A DNA stretch of 64,000 nucleotides. It comes from Metridium senile. Its lineage: Eukaryota > Cnidaria > Anthozoa > Actiniaria > Metridiidae. Shown piece by piece: positions 35,001 through 44,958 of the stretch (the stretch's first letter is position 1; every line of letters starts with the position of its first letter). Location of the stretch: positions 6,996,541 through 7,060,540 of the forward strand of contig OX459103.1 in assembly GCA_949775045.1 (NCBI GenBank). Reading direction: 5' to 3'. The position numbers and the translations under genes are program-made. Under the pieces are notes generated by a model. The model was not told where the DNA came from. It did no database searches and saw only the letters and a program-made list of their open reading frames with translations.

Positions 35001-38000
35001 TAGTGAGCCTGACGACAACGACATAGTCCTGTGTGAGATTGGTGCGTCAAGTGATGATGAAGATGACGATGATGAAGATGGAAATACAGCACCATCAATA
35101 GTTCGCACTAAGGCCGGGAGAAAAATAACAACGTACAATACCAGGAGATATTTTGGTGATTCTGAATAAGGTATTTCAATAGTACTATGCGTATTTCTAC
35201 AGAATTGTACAAAATCTTCAGTCAAACTTTGCAGTGTTTGTATTTTATTTTTGAAGATTAAAATATTGAAGATAGAAATAGGGGTGGGTCATAATTTTTT
35301 GTGCATTCTACAAAGGGTGGGTCACTTATAATGATGTGCAGTCTGGGGGGTGGGTCACATTTATTCATTCATTACGATTTCAGAAATTTCCGGCCCACCC
35401 CCCCCCTATACTTTATGACCAGTCCCTTATATACATGCGCAACCATCTTTTTGCTTGTATGGTAATAATTATTTCCATACAAATTATCATTTTCAAAATC
35501 TGATTTTGTCTGAAAACGGGTGTATGCCAATTGTTATTTATATTGTTTGATTTACAGAAATGGAGGAACCAAAGGTTATAAAGCCAACCAAATACTCCAT
35601 CTTCAAACAACATGGTCAAACAAACTCACCAAAGATTAAATGTTGGTTGTCGTGTGCCTTCTTTTGCAGTTTTGTTGTTGCAATTTTAATATGGATATTT
35701 GCTTCTCTTTTTCACAAGGGATTGACCCAACCCAAAGGTAAAAATAATAAACAATTTTAACAATTTAAACAATTTTAATTAATAAAACATTCATTCGTTA
35801 ATTTATTGTTTCCTTCCTTTAATCATCATTTTATTTATTTGTTTATTCATTCATTCATTCATTCATTCATTCATTCATTCATTCATGAATTTATTTATAT
35901 ATTAATTAATTAATTAATTAATTAATTAATTAATTTATATATTAATTTATTTATATATTTATTTATTTATTTATCTATCTATTTAATATCTATGTATTTA
36001 ATATCTTTTTATTTATTATATTTAATTAATATTTATATGTTTAATTATTTTTAATTTATTCATTCAATAATTTTTTTTATACATTAATACATTTAATTTT
36101 TTTATATAAAATTATTTTATTTTTTGATTTATTTATTTAATATATATTCAAATATATTTATTTATCAAATTTAGATCGTCCAGTTCAACAAGGTTGTCAT
36201 TACTTTGACCATGATAAAAACTGTGTTTGTGGGAAAGGCTTTGTAGCCGTAAAGAATGCATTCTGTCAAGGTAAATGTTAATTTATCATATCAGCATTAT
36301 TATCATTATAGAATAATATAACATATCATGAACATTTGTCGTCATCACCATCATGACATTAGGATTATCATCATTAGCATAATAGCACCATTATTGTTAT
36401 ATTACATTCATTGTTGTATCATCATGACAATCAGTACCATAATCATTAATATCATCATCATCACCACCACCTTTATCATCATCGTTATTATCAACATCAT
36501 CATTGTCAATTCATTGTACGTGTCATCATCATATCATCATCATCATTATCAAATATGTCACATCATGATCATGATCATTGTCATCATTAACGATATGTTA
36601 TCATCTATCATCATCATTATCAATATGTCACATCATGATCATCATCATTGTCATCATTAACGATATGCTATCATCATCATCATTAATTGTCAGCATCATC
36701 ATCATCATCATCATCAATATTTCATCAACATCATCAATATGTTATCATCATCATAATCAACAACATGTAAACATGATCATCATCACCATCATCATCAAAT
36801 AACAATTTATGAGAAACATCTTTTATATATGAGCATTTCACTAAATATATTTTAAAATCTTTTAAGACCTTGATGAATGCAAGATGAATCAAGCCAACTG
36901 TAGTGCAAATCAAAGCTGTGTCAATACCGCTGGTTCATACAAGTGTCCCTGTAAACAAGGCTTTGATGAAAAGGATGGTCAGTGTCAAGACAGAAATGAG
37001 TGTATTGTTGACAACATCCTCTGCCCTTTGAATGCAGTATGCCACAACACTGCAGGCTCGTATTTCTGTCGCTGCAATGATGGTTACCATAGTGACAATG
37101 GTGTATGCACTGACATGGATGAATGCAAGACTGGTGAAAATAGTTGCCATGGCAATGCCACATGCACAAATAAGATTGGTTCATATGTGTGTCAATGTAA
37201 AACTGGTTACTATGGAGATGGGTTGGATTGTGTGGTTGACGAGTGCCACACTGGCGACCACAATTGCAGTATGCATGCAGAATGTACGAAAACAATGAAT
37301 GCTTATCGCTGTACTTGCAGACTTGGCTTTGAAGGTAAAATAGATTTTTCTCTCCTCATTTTTCTTTCTTTATTTCTACTTTCGTTCTTTGTTTTTTCTT
37401 GCTCTAGTCTTCCTTCAACGGAATCAAATTGGAATAAAGCAAAATAGTTCCATCAAAAAAATGTGCTACGTATACTCTCTTGTGATCCAAAATAGGTCGG
37501 CAAAATCACATGTTGTCTTTTCCAAATATTATGAAAATCCCCTTCCTGGTTGGTAAAAAAATATTGTAACCTACCCTATATTTATTAGGTATATTACTAA
37601 AGCAAGGCAATGGAAGAACATGCATTGATATAGATGAATGCAAACAGGGCATCCACAAATGCAGCGAGCATGCGCAGTGTTCAAACACTGTGGGATCACA
37701 CAAGTGCACATGCAAAACTGGTTTTTCAGGTGATTGCTTTTTGTCATTATCGTCAATATCGTTACAATTGCCATCTTTATAACCAATATCTTTATTGCTA
37801 ACATTATTATTAACTATTTCTAATTAGTATTATTGATATTATAAATTATTATTGATTACTCATCATCATCATCATCTTCATTTAATGTTAGATTTCCACC
37901 AAATTACTAATTCCTTTACTAATAACATTATTCATTAAAATGGTGAATACACCTAACTGTAACAAAATATTTACAATTATTATTTACTGTAAATTGATTT

Positions 38001-38287
38001 TTACTGTAGGTAACGGATACAACTGCAACGACAAAGATGAATGCAGCCTTGACATACACAAATGCCATGCCGATGCACATTGCTCCAACACGTTAGGGTC
38101 GTATGCTTGCAAGTGTAAACCTGGTTACCATGGTGATGGCAAGTTTTGTGATGACGTCAATGAGTTAAACAACCAAAATAGTTATTTTTTTTCTGACTTT
38201 TCAGCTGGCTCCAATAGCAAGTTTCCAAGCCTGACGTTAACATCTCTGCTGATGTTCTTCTCGTTTATCATGAACACTCTTTTATAG
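29040..38287 (+). CDS. EGF-repeat membrane protein gene B, 7 exons, open frame of 421 codons
   Basis: Exons: 29040-29091, 29823-29891, 35558-35737, 36175-36270, 36867-37334, 37607-37729, 38010-38287. The total is 1,266 nt, or 421 residues plus stop. Starts [18 protein letters not shown]; this ATG is chosen because it opens the only frame that joins in phase to the next exon. A membrane segment lies at about residues 69-93 ([21 protein letters not shown]), then a Cys motif ([19 protein letters not shown]), six calcium-binding-type EGF domains, and the tail [21 protein letters not shown], a possible GPI signal. Likely a type II-anchored surface protein. The last exon fuses an EGF exon directly to former intron sequence ([14 protein letters not shown]) and the tail. 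Acceptor 37,606 has a weak pyrimidine tract. Exon calls rest on phase and identity with A. Confidence 0.75.
30149..31790 (-). mobile_element. Helentron-like element in intron 2 of gene B
   Basis: On the - strand it opens TTACTCGGGC with a hairpin against GCCCGAGTC and closes with the perfect hairpin CGCTCTAAGAGCG followed by TCTAGT. Unit A has no insertion at this place (about 5,342). An 88-codon frame (31,734-31,468, starting [20 protein letters not shown]) is of unknown meaning. Neither Rep nor helicase is seen. Confidence 0.65.
32693..33726. mobile_element. TIR element (CCCAGGCGA ends), B copy
   Basis: Same element as 6,273-7,730, with GTGTATT on both sides (32686-32692 and 33727-33733). 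It lacks the foldback and instead hosts the CAGGG element 33,008-33,628. Confidence 0.7.
33008..33628. mobile_element. 621-bp non-autonomous element with CAGGGATTCTGG ends, 6-bp duplication
   Basis: Ends CAGGGATTCTGGCATTATGC and its reverse complement, duplication TCTTGA (33002-33007, 33629-33634); unit A shows the empty TCTTGA at about 7,635. Subterminal ATTATGCGG words repeat five or more times at each end. Like the element at 25.9 kb it combines CAGGG ends with a 6-bp duplication, so both may be hAT-like. Non-coding. Confidence 0.8.
33742..35426 (+). mobile_element. TTA-flanked 1,685-bp element with GGGACTGGTCATAAAGTATA ends
   Basis: Terminal repeats start GGGACTGGTC and continue through a G run and GGGTGGGCC. 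TTA is duplicated (33739-33741, 35427-35429), and unit A has the empty site at about 7,742. A TWA target is typical of PIF/Harbinger elements. Carries one interrupted coding frame (34,291-35,169). Confidence 0.8.
34291..35169 (+). pseudogene. Transposon-borne acidic protein with SAP-like helices, one in-frame stop
   Basis: One frame of 293 codons interrupted only by TAA at 34,768-34,770. The N-terminal part is [24 protein letters not shown]; the middle is basic ([19 protein letters not shown]). Then [23 protein letters not shown] text followed, across the stop, by [14 protein letters not shown], a helix pair spaced like a SAP DNA-binding domain. The C-terminus is an Asp/Glu tract of about 60 residues and ends [18 protein letters not shown]. 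No DDE motif is seen. Possibly the C-terminal part of a transposon protein or an accessory DNA-binding factor. The stop falls in the putative SAP region, so it is likely inactive unless translated as two parts. Confidence 0.5.
35840..36010. repeat. (ATTC)n, (ATTA)n and (ATTT)n microsatellite, unit B
   Basis: The counterpart of 8,242-8,480 with different unit numbers, in intron 3 of gene B. Confidence 0.85.
36320..36800. repeat. CAT/ATC-rich low-complexity tract in intron 4 of gene B
   Basis: Matches 15,090-15,420 but with an internal duplication of the TATGTCACATCATGATCATG segment. Confidence 0.85.
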
Positions 38288-38512
38288 CAGCATCATCTCA
38301 CAACTACAACAAACATTTTATCTACAACAAATACCAATCACTATTCACCACTAACACTTTTTTATGCAATTACTTAGATATAACTTAAGTATCAGGCTCT
38401 CGGGGATGGGGAGGAGGAGAGAGAAGAGGGAGAAAGAGAAAATGCTTTCCCGCCCTACACCTCCTCCTCTCCCCAGTTCCCCTCGGATGTGCTGATCTTC
38501 AGGCTAATCTAA

Positions 38513-38675
38513 TTACTCGGGCTTCTGTGTACGGAGAAGCCCGAGTCTAAAAATGCAAATGGTTTTTTGTCGTCTTCTTGATCTTCAAATTGGAGGGTCA
38601 GGTCCCAGGCGTTCCTAGCAACAATGACATCATGTCTCATTTGAAGCCCGAGTGATCGCCCAGATGGCGTCTAGT
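38513..38675 (+). mobile_element. 163-bp Helentron-like element (B copy)
   Basis: Same sequence and position relative to the gene as 23,158-23,320, with a few substitutions in the 3' hairpin (CGCCCAGATGGCG). Confidence 0.65.
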
Positions 38676-39710
38676 TTATTTCTTTAAACCAATACACACC
38701 ATATTATGAATAAGCTGCATTACACTTAAAAACTAGACGCCCTCATGGTGCGTGCACTCGTGCCCTAGATGCAAGGTGATGAGCGTAGGACAGCTGGAAC
38801 TAGTTTATACATTTGAATGACAGAAATGCATTTAAGACAGTTGTCACTGAATGCACACAATTTGTGTACAATGTTAAGAAGTTGCTGATCAAGTTAAAAG
38901 AATATGAATATGAAACAGTGCTACTGGAGTAAATGGATTCTTAGCTGCAGAAGGGATGAAATACTATTTCATTTGTAAGTGATCGAGACCTGAGCTACAC
39001 TTCACAGTTTGAATACATCTCCAGTTTTATTGTTAATTTGCATCTTTTGTTTGTTTAATTTAAATTTCCTTAGAGTATTGTCTTTCCTTATCACTGGATA
39101 TGATACTGAGAACAAGAAAGAGAATAAAGTACATATTTTACATCACATTGGGAACTTTGTTCTTTTATGTCACAAAATGTTTTGATAAGACAGTTGCCAT
39201 CAGTTATGTTGTAAGTTGTTTTATTTTGTTGAATAATACAGTTTATAGAATAACCAAAGAAACAAAACATGAAACCGGTTGTTTTGATATTAATATTTTC
39301 TATAATGCACTTCTTGAGGAATATTTTACTTTATTTAAAATTACTTGATATGATGTTCAGTAAATTAGCTAGATTTATGTGCATTCTAGGTCAATAATGG
39401 TATCATATATCTTTAAAACATCTTGTAATTAACCGGCATCATTTTGTACAAAATCATTAAAAATATTGTACAGCTTAGCATGATCATTGATGGCATCTAA
39501 TGTTACATAATTCCAATATCCACTGGATTTTATAACACAGAAACATATTGCATATGCTACAATAAGAAAATATGGTTTACTCCCAGCAGTATAATTGAAG
39601 TGAGAGTTGATGTTATCACTGCAACCATCAGATTCATTTATACATGTTAAAGAATTAATTATCCAAAAAGTTGAAACAATGTTCTTCATCCGCATGACCA
39701 ATATTTATTT

Positions 39711-39898
39711 AAGAAATATAAAACGGCGCGCGTGTCTATGTACTGTGATATAAACACGCTGGGAGATGTAGAGCACGAGAGAAGCAAGCTTAGAAACACG
39801 AGCGCAGCGAGTGTTTCTCTTGCTTCTTGAGTGCTCTACATCTCCCAGCGTGTTTATATCACAGTACATAGACACAAGCGGCCGTTTTATATTTCTTT
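39711..39898. mobile_element. Near-perfect hairpin MITE nested in the Helentron-like element
   Basis: Arms of about 85 bp: AAGAAATATAAAACGGC... CTGGGAGATGTAGAGCAC and the reverse complement, around a short centre with ACACGAGCGCAGCGAGTGTTT. Very low divergence between the arms suggests recent origin or gene conversion. Confidence 0.75.
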
Positions 39899-40650
39899 TA
39901 TGAAATTTTTTCGCAAAAAAAAAAGTGAAAAGAAAACTTTTTTACCGAATGTTCGTAAACACGTTAGAACCAGAGCGCGCGACAGCATTCGTCATTTTCA
40001 TTCTCTGTTCTCTCATATAGACATGGCCATCAACCAATCAGAGCGCGCGTTAGATACCAAAAATTTTATAATGTAGTATAATTAATTTCTGCATATAGAG
40101 GACTAATCAAATTAATTAAATGGTGCAAAGCCCTCATTTGATCACCTGCACCGCCAACATCTAACAATTATAAAACCTCGTTCAGCTAATCTAGACTGCA
40201 ATAATACCACTGGGGGAAGTCTTGGAACAGTTTCCACAATATTATCTAGAGTTTGAGGGCTAGGTTTGATTCAATGTCACGTGAAATATAAGTAATTTAC
40301 GTGGAGAAATACAATAGCTCTCATTTTTGAGTACAACATTTTATTGAATAAATGCATTTGGTGTCATTACAATTTAAACTTCGTCCTTGTTTTACTACAA
40401 TAAGATTTACTATTGAAAATATTATTAAGACTTACTCATGCTGTTGATTTGTGGCTGTTTTTCATTGTATTAGAGATTTGTTTTTCCGGTTTTTCGACCA
40501 TAGCTGTAGTCTCTTTGTTCTTCGCTGCTAGGACAGTTTCCTCACGAATGGAAGGAGAAGCGACCATATGGTTGCTGATTTCTTCGTTTGTTGGAGCTAA
40601 GACAGCTTCCTTACGAAATGAAAGCGTGTTGATGTCCATTTTGCTTATAG

Positions 40651-41054
40651 CACAGGGACCCCTAATCAATCAATAATTATTAATAAAATAGACGAAAAAC
40701 GCGCGCGCATGCAATTGTTCTTCGTTTGGGCTTCCTGTGTCGACTACTGCTCGTGATATCTGGTGGGCTTCCTGTGGCCGCCGTTGCTTGGTGACGAATG
40801 GCTGACGAATGGCAAAATTCAAAAACTTTTCTCGCGTAGCTTTTCTCCGCAAATCTCTCTAGGTAGTTTAGTAATATGTGACATATATATTATCACAAGG
40901 GGTGGACAAGTTACCAAGCAACGGCTGCCACAGAAAGCCCAACAGATATAGCGAGCAGTAGTCGACACAGGAAGCCCAAGCGATGAACAATTGCATGCGC
41001 GCGCGTTTTTCATCTATTTTACCCATAATTTTTGATTGATTAGGGGTCCCTGTG
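40651..41054. mobile_element. 404-bp inverted-repeat element with 7-bp duplication CTTATAG
   Basis: Ends CACAGGGACCCCTAATCAAT and its reverse complement, flanked by CTTATAG (40644-40650, 41055-41061). The long arms also contain CATGCAATTGTTC and TGGGCTTCCTGTGTCG in inverted order. Nested in the Helentron-like element. Confidence 0.8.
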
Positions 41055-41480
41055 CTTATAGCGTTCGTAAAATGGTTGTGTGTCGCAAAGAATGCTGGGT
41101 GTTAGAGCCTCGCTTTCAAAAAGTTTGACGCCCTCAGAAAGACAGGCAGAAATCGTGGCCAAAGGCCTGGGCACGAGTAATAAACTATTGTACATAGCGA
41201 ACTCGAGCTTCTTACTAGTCTCAGCTTCTAAAATTTAAGTTTTGCAAACGACTGCATGGACCAAGAAAAAAAATGTAAATAATAATTTTAACTTAAATTT
41301 TAATTCTGTTTAATCACATTGATAATAAAATACTTTACATAACAAATGTATGAATGTCTTTAAGGTGGCTGACTACTATACGAAAAACAAATCAAACATA
41401 ACAATGTATGGATGTCTTTAAATGACTGTTTTCTGTTAGTCTCAAATGCAGGGACGTCAATGACATGGCCAAGTCATATA

Positions 41481-42197
41481 CCTATTTTAAAAATCGTTGT
41501 CGCAGCCAAAGCTACAGTCCACACACTGAATTCTGCAAAGGATGTTGGTATTTCTTAATTTGTTTTCGAATCATTCATAGCATGTGTTTGTGTTATATGA
41601 CCATAAGGCCGGTACACACGAGGGAGCTTGCTCCCGCAACACGCTCCCTCAACATGCTCCTGGAGCAAAGCTCCCTCGTGTGTACCAACGATTTCACGCA
41701 AAAAAAATTGTTGCGCAACAAACATTTTGCTCCCGGGTTTTGCTCCCTCATATTAATCTGGTTAAATGCGAGGGAGCAAGCTCCAGGAGCAAATCTGTTG
41801 CAGGAGCAAATCTGTTGCAGGAGCGTGTTTCAGGAGCAAGCTCCCTCGTGTGTACTGAAACTTTTTTTCTGAGAAACAACCCGTCTCCAGTTGACCAATC
41901 AAATTGTTGGATTTAAACTATTTCCCATGCTCCGGTCGGGTAGTTTGCATCGTTTCGCTCCCTCGTTTCCCTCGTGTGTACGGGTCTTGCCAAATGACCC
42001 AGGATCACCCAGGAGCATGTTGCGGGAGCGAGTGGCGGGAGCAGGCTCCCTACTGTTACAGTGGTAGATAATGAAACACTGATAGTTCTTTAAAAAACGT
42101 GTTATAAATCACAAATCATGTTCATAATACCGACAATTTTTGCAGGCTTTAGAGTGTGGACTGTAGCTTCGGCTGCGACAACAATTTTTGAAATAGG
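41481..42197. mobile_element. TA-flanked inverted-repeat element (CCTATTTCAAAAATCG family), copy 2
   Basis: Inverted relative to copy 1 at 2,518-3,273 and sharing its interior, including CCCGTACACACGAGGGAAAC, GGGAGC words and the GGAGCATGTTGCGGGAGCG block. Flanking sequence on both sides (41,390-41,480 and 42,200-42,890) also matches the 0.7-3.4 kb region inverted, so a larger block was copied. Confidence 0.7.
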
Positions 42198-43058
42198 TGT
42201 ATAATAGACATATATATATAATATATAATAGAGCATTTAACTAACTTTTAAAATGCAAATGTGAATATGTGTAAAATACCATGCTAATTAGTTGTGCGTG
42301 TAAGAAATTGCTTTATATAGTGAGTCACGGCTTTAAATAATCAAAATAGAATATGATTGACAAAAACATTTATAAATTTACTCGAAACCACTTTTAGCAC
42401 TTTTATCTTGTGGCTCAAAGAAAAAAAAGCAAATAGCTACATTCACACCTCATTAGCATGTTATTTCACACACATTCTCATTTGCATTTTAATAGTTGGT
42501 TATATTGGTATGTGCAGTTAAAAATTATACTAAAAATCTTGAAGAAGAAATGATTTTAGCCTAAATCTTTACGATTCTTGTCCATAAAAACAAACCGTGA
42601 CGTCATATAAAATTATTTGACCCACAAGATACGCAAAGTATTCTGGTATAGATGCGTTTTAAAATATCCTTGTCGACCATAATCCATTGCGCACAAAATG
42701 TCATTGACGTCAGCCATTTTGATTTGTCAAGTTCTGGTTATGCTCGTTGAATTCATCCATTTCCGACTAAATTGTTTCAGGTACTGTGGCTTATTTTATC
42801 TTTCATAATGTATTCTTATTTTGTTGTCAGTTTGTATACTTTCAAAATCAGAAATCCCGGGGAAGGGAGGGGGAACCTCGGAGGTAAAAGTGTTGGACAA
42901 CTATCAGGTACGATTTTTAACCCATTAATAGAGCACACAAAAACATAAATAAAAAACGCAAAAAGCGGTGGAATTTTCCTTTTTTAAACTGCGATACCCT
43001 ACAGGATACCAAGTCGCTGATTTTTACTCCGCATACCACAGGTATCCCAAGATCACCG

Positions 43059-43289
43059 TTAGTGTTGATTTACTAAAGGATATATGGGTACTTTTGAACC
43101 TTCGATTTTTTGCCTTAACATTTAATATAATTCAATAAATTAAAACTCTTATGGCCCGAGCAAACGCACGCAACATTGTTGGCCAACATTGTTGCGATAC
43201 GGTCTGAATTAATTTCAGCCGATTTCGTTCAAGTGTAGTTACTTTCTCCTTGCCTTACATATATCCTTTAGTAAATCAACACTAACAGT
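43059..43289. mobile_element. MITE with GTTAGTGTTGATTTACTAAA ends
   Basis: The 27-bp end GTTAGTGTTGATTTACTAAA... recurs as its reverse complement at 43,263-43,289. Non-coding. Confidence 0.7.
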
Positions 43290-43427
43290 CCCCCATGAGT
43301 CCCCCCTTAAACTTTTGTTGTGGAATCCTTTACATAATCTTTCTGTAATTGCGGTAATCCACTCTGCAAAATTGACTGACTTGCAGCTACGATAATCCAT
43401 TAAGTAATCATTTAAATATTACTATAG

Positions 43428-43587
43428 GTAATATAATGAAATTTGTAACACTGTAAAAAATGTTGACTTATAACTTTACAGACATTTCAAGCTCTTTTAC
43501 TCCGACGAAGGGCTAAAGTTCGAAACGTCAGTAAAGTTAAATCAACATTTTTTGCGGTGTTACAAATTTTATTATATTACCTATTTT
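43428..43587. mobile_element. MITE with ATAGGTAATATAATGAAATT ends
   Basis: About 43-bp inverted ends around a centre with CTCCGACGAAGGGCTAAAG and CGAAACGTCAG. Degenerate relatives at 19,179-19,310 and, as a fragment, at about 50,878-50,935. Confidence 0.75.
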
Positions 43588-43779
43588 AAATCAAACGGGC
43601 ACTGACACAGCATATACTAATTTACTCGCTAGTTTCCATTTAAATATTCATTTAATATTTTAAGTTACTTTTGTGACCCATGAATTTCCATGGTATTGCA
43701 CTATCTGATGAAGTTCCATCACATGTATAAACTATAAATTATATCAAATCTATGTCTAAAAAATATTTTGTTGTACTTG

Positions 43780-44262
43780 GTAGGGTGGGGTAAGGCAAAG
43801 GATTTTCATGGTGATGTGGGAAGGGTGGGTGTTTGGTGAAAAGCAATTATCCTTTCTAAAGGGGTGGTAGAGGGGATATTTTGGCAAATACACATTTCAG
43901 TTATGCTGCATATCAGCTTCAAAATTTAGTGGGGGAGGGGAGGGTGATAGCTATCTATCATATCTATATGGGTGGTAGTGGGAGTATTTTAGGTTCAAAA
44001 GAAGTTTGTGAATGAGGAAGGGGAGGGTGGGTGGTTATTCATCATCCTTACAGGGGTGGTAGAGGGAATATTTTGGCATCACCCATTTCAGTGATGTTGC
44101 ATATCAGCTCTAAAATATAATGGGGGAGGGGTGGGTGGCTATCTATCATATCTATATGGATGGTAGTGGGAGTAAGAAGTTTGCAAATGTGGAAGGGGTG
44201 GGGAGGGTAAGTGGTTATTTATCAACCTTACAGGGGTGGTAGTGGGGGTGTTAGTGGTAGTG
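43780..44262. repeat. About 185-bp tandem repeat running into the UGDH stop codon
   Basis: Two and a half units with GGGGTGGTAG, ATATTTTGGCA, TTTCAGTGATGTTGCATATC and GGGGGAGGGG words; the key block CCTTACAGGGGTGGTAG occurs at about 44,046 and 44,226. The last coding residues and stop of UGDH lie in the final partial unit. Confidence 0.75.
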
Positions 44263-44446
44263 CATAACCAGAGGACACTACTTTGCCTATAGTTTCAACT
44301 TGGAAGCCAACATCATGGAGATGATGATGGTCAAGAATCATTCTGCCGTCAAATACAAAGGCAGGCTTGAGCATGTTGTCATAGATACGCTGGTAGTCAT
44401 ATGTCTGTAAGTACAACCAACAGAAATAGGATTAGTAGAATACATC

Positions 44447-44508
<62 letters not shown>

Positions 44509-44926
44509 TAAAAATAATAACAAAAATAATTTATTTCCTAGCGCACTACTTAATCTCAGTGCTCTTACAATTAAATATGGAAAAAAAAGTAACGAATAGG
44601 AAATATAAATTATTACAATAAAAAATTATATGGAAAATAATGATGATTAGAATAATTCATGAGGAATTGGAAAAAAGAAATCATAGTTGTGAAGAAGGTT
44701 TTTTTTAAATTATAGATTGATTGATTGGTTAGTTGATTGAATGAATTAAATAATTGGTTGATTGATTGACTGATAAAGCATTTTGTCAATCAGACTGGAT
44801 TGATGGATTGATTTAATGATGTATGTATGATCTAATGATTTAGTGATTGGTTGGTTGATTGATTGAGAAGATTATTATTAAGACTGTTGGTTGTTGAGTA
44901 GTTGCTCAATCAGACTAATTTTGTGG

Positions 44927-44958
<32 letters not shown>

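Larger units (their letters stand above)
38731..41180 (-). mobile_element. Helentron-like element, sibling of 10,804-13,732, downstream of gene B
   Basis: - strand 5' end TTACTCGTGCCC, 3' end ...GGGCACGAG...GGGCGTCTAGTT. In unit A the site is uninterrupted (CTTAAATAAACTATTG at about 23,371). The insertion lies between A/T bases without a clear long duplication. It holds a degraded counterpart of the 2A-like/OTU region (40,130-40,290), in which the catalytic block is deleted. Two further elements are nested inside it. Confidence 0.65.
28793..41450 (+). repeat. Segmental duplication unit B (partner: 4,087-23,590)
   Basis: Same order and orientation as unit A. Insertions found only here: 30,149-31,790, 33,008-33,628, 33,742-35,426 and 38,731-41,180. 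A deletion removed everything between the middle of the A-type exon 7 and the end of its last intron. Confidence 0.85.

Noticed and set aside
34824..35225. Poly-Ser - strand frame
   Set aside because: Shadow of the Asp/Glu codon tract of the transposon protein on the + strand.
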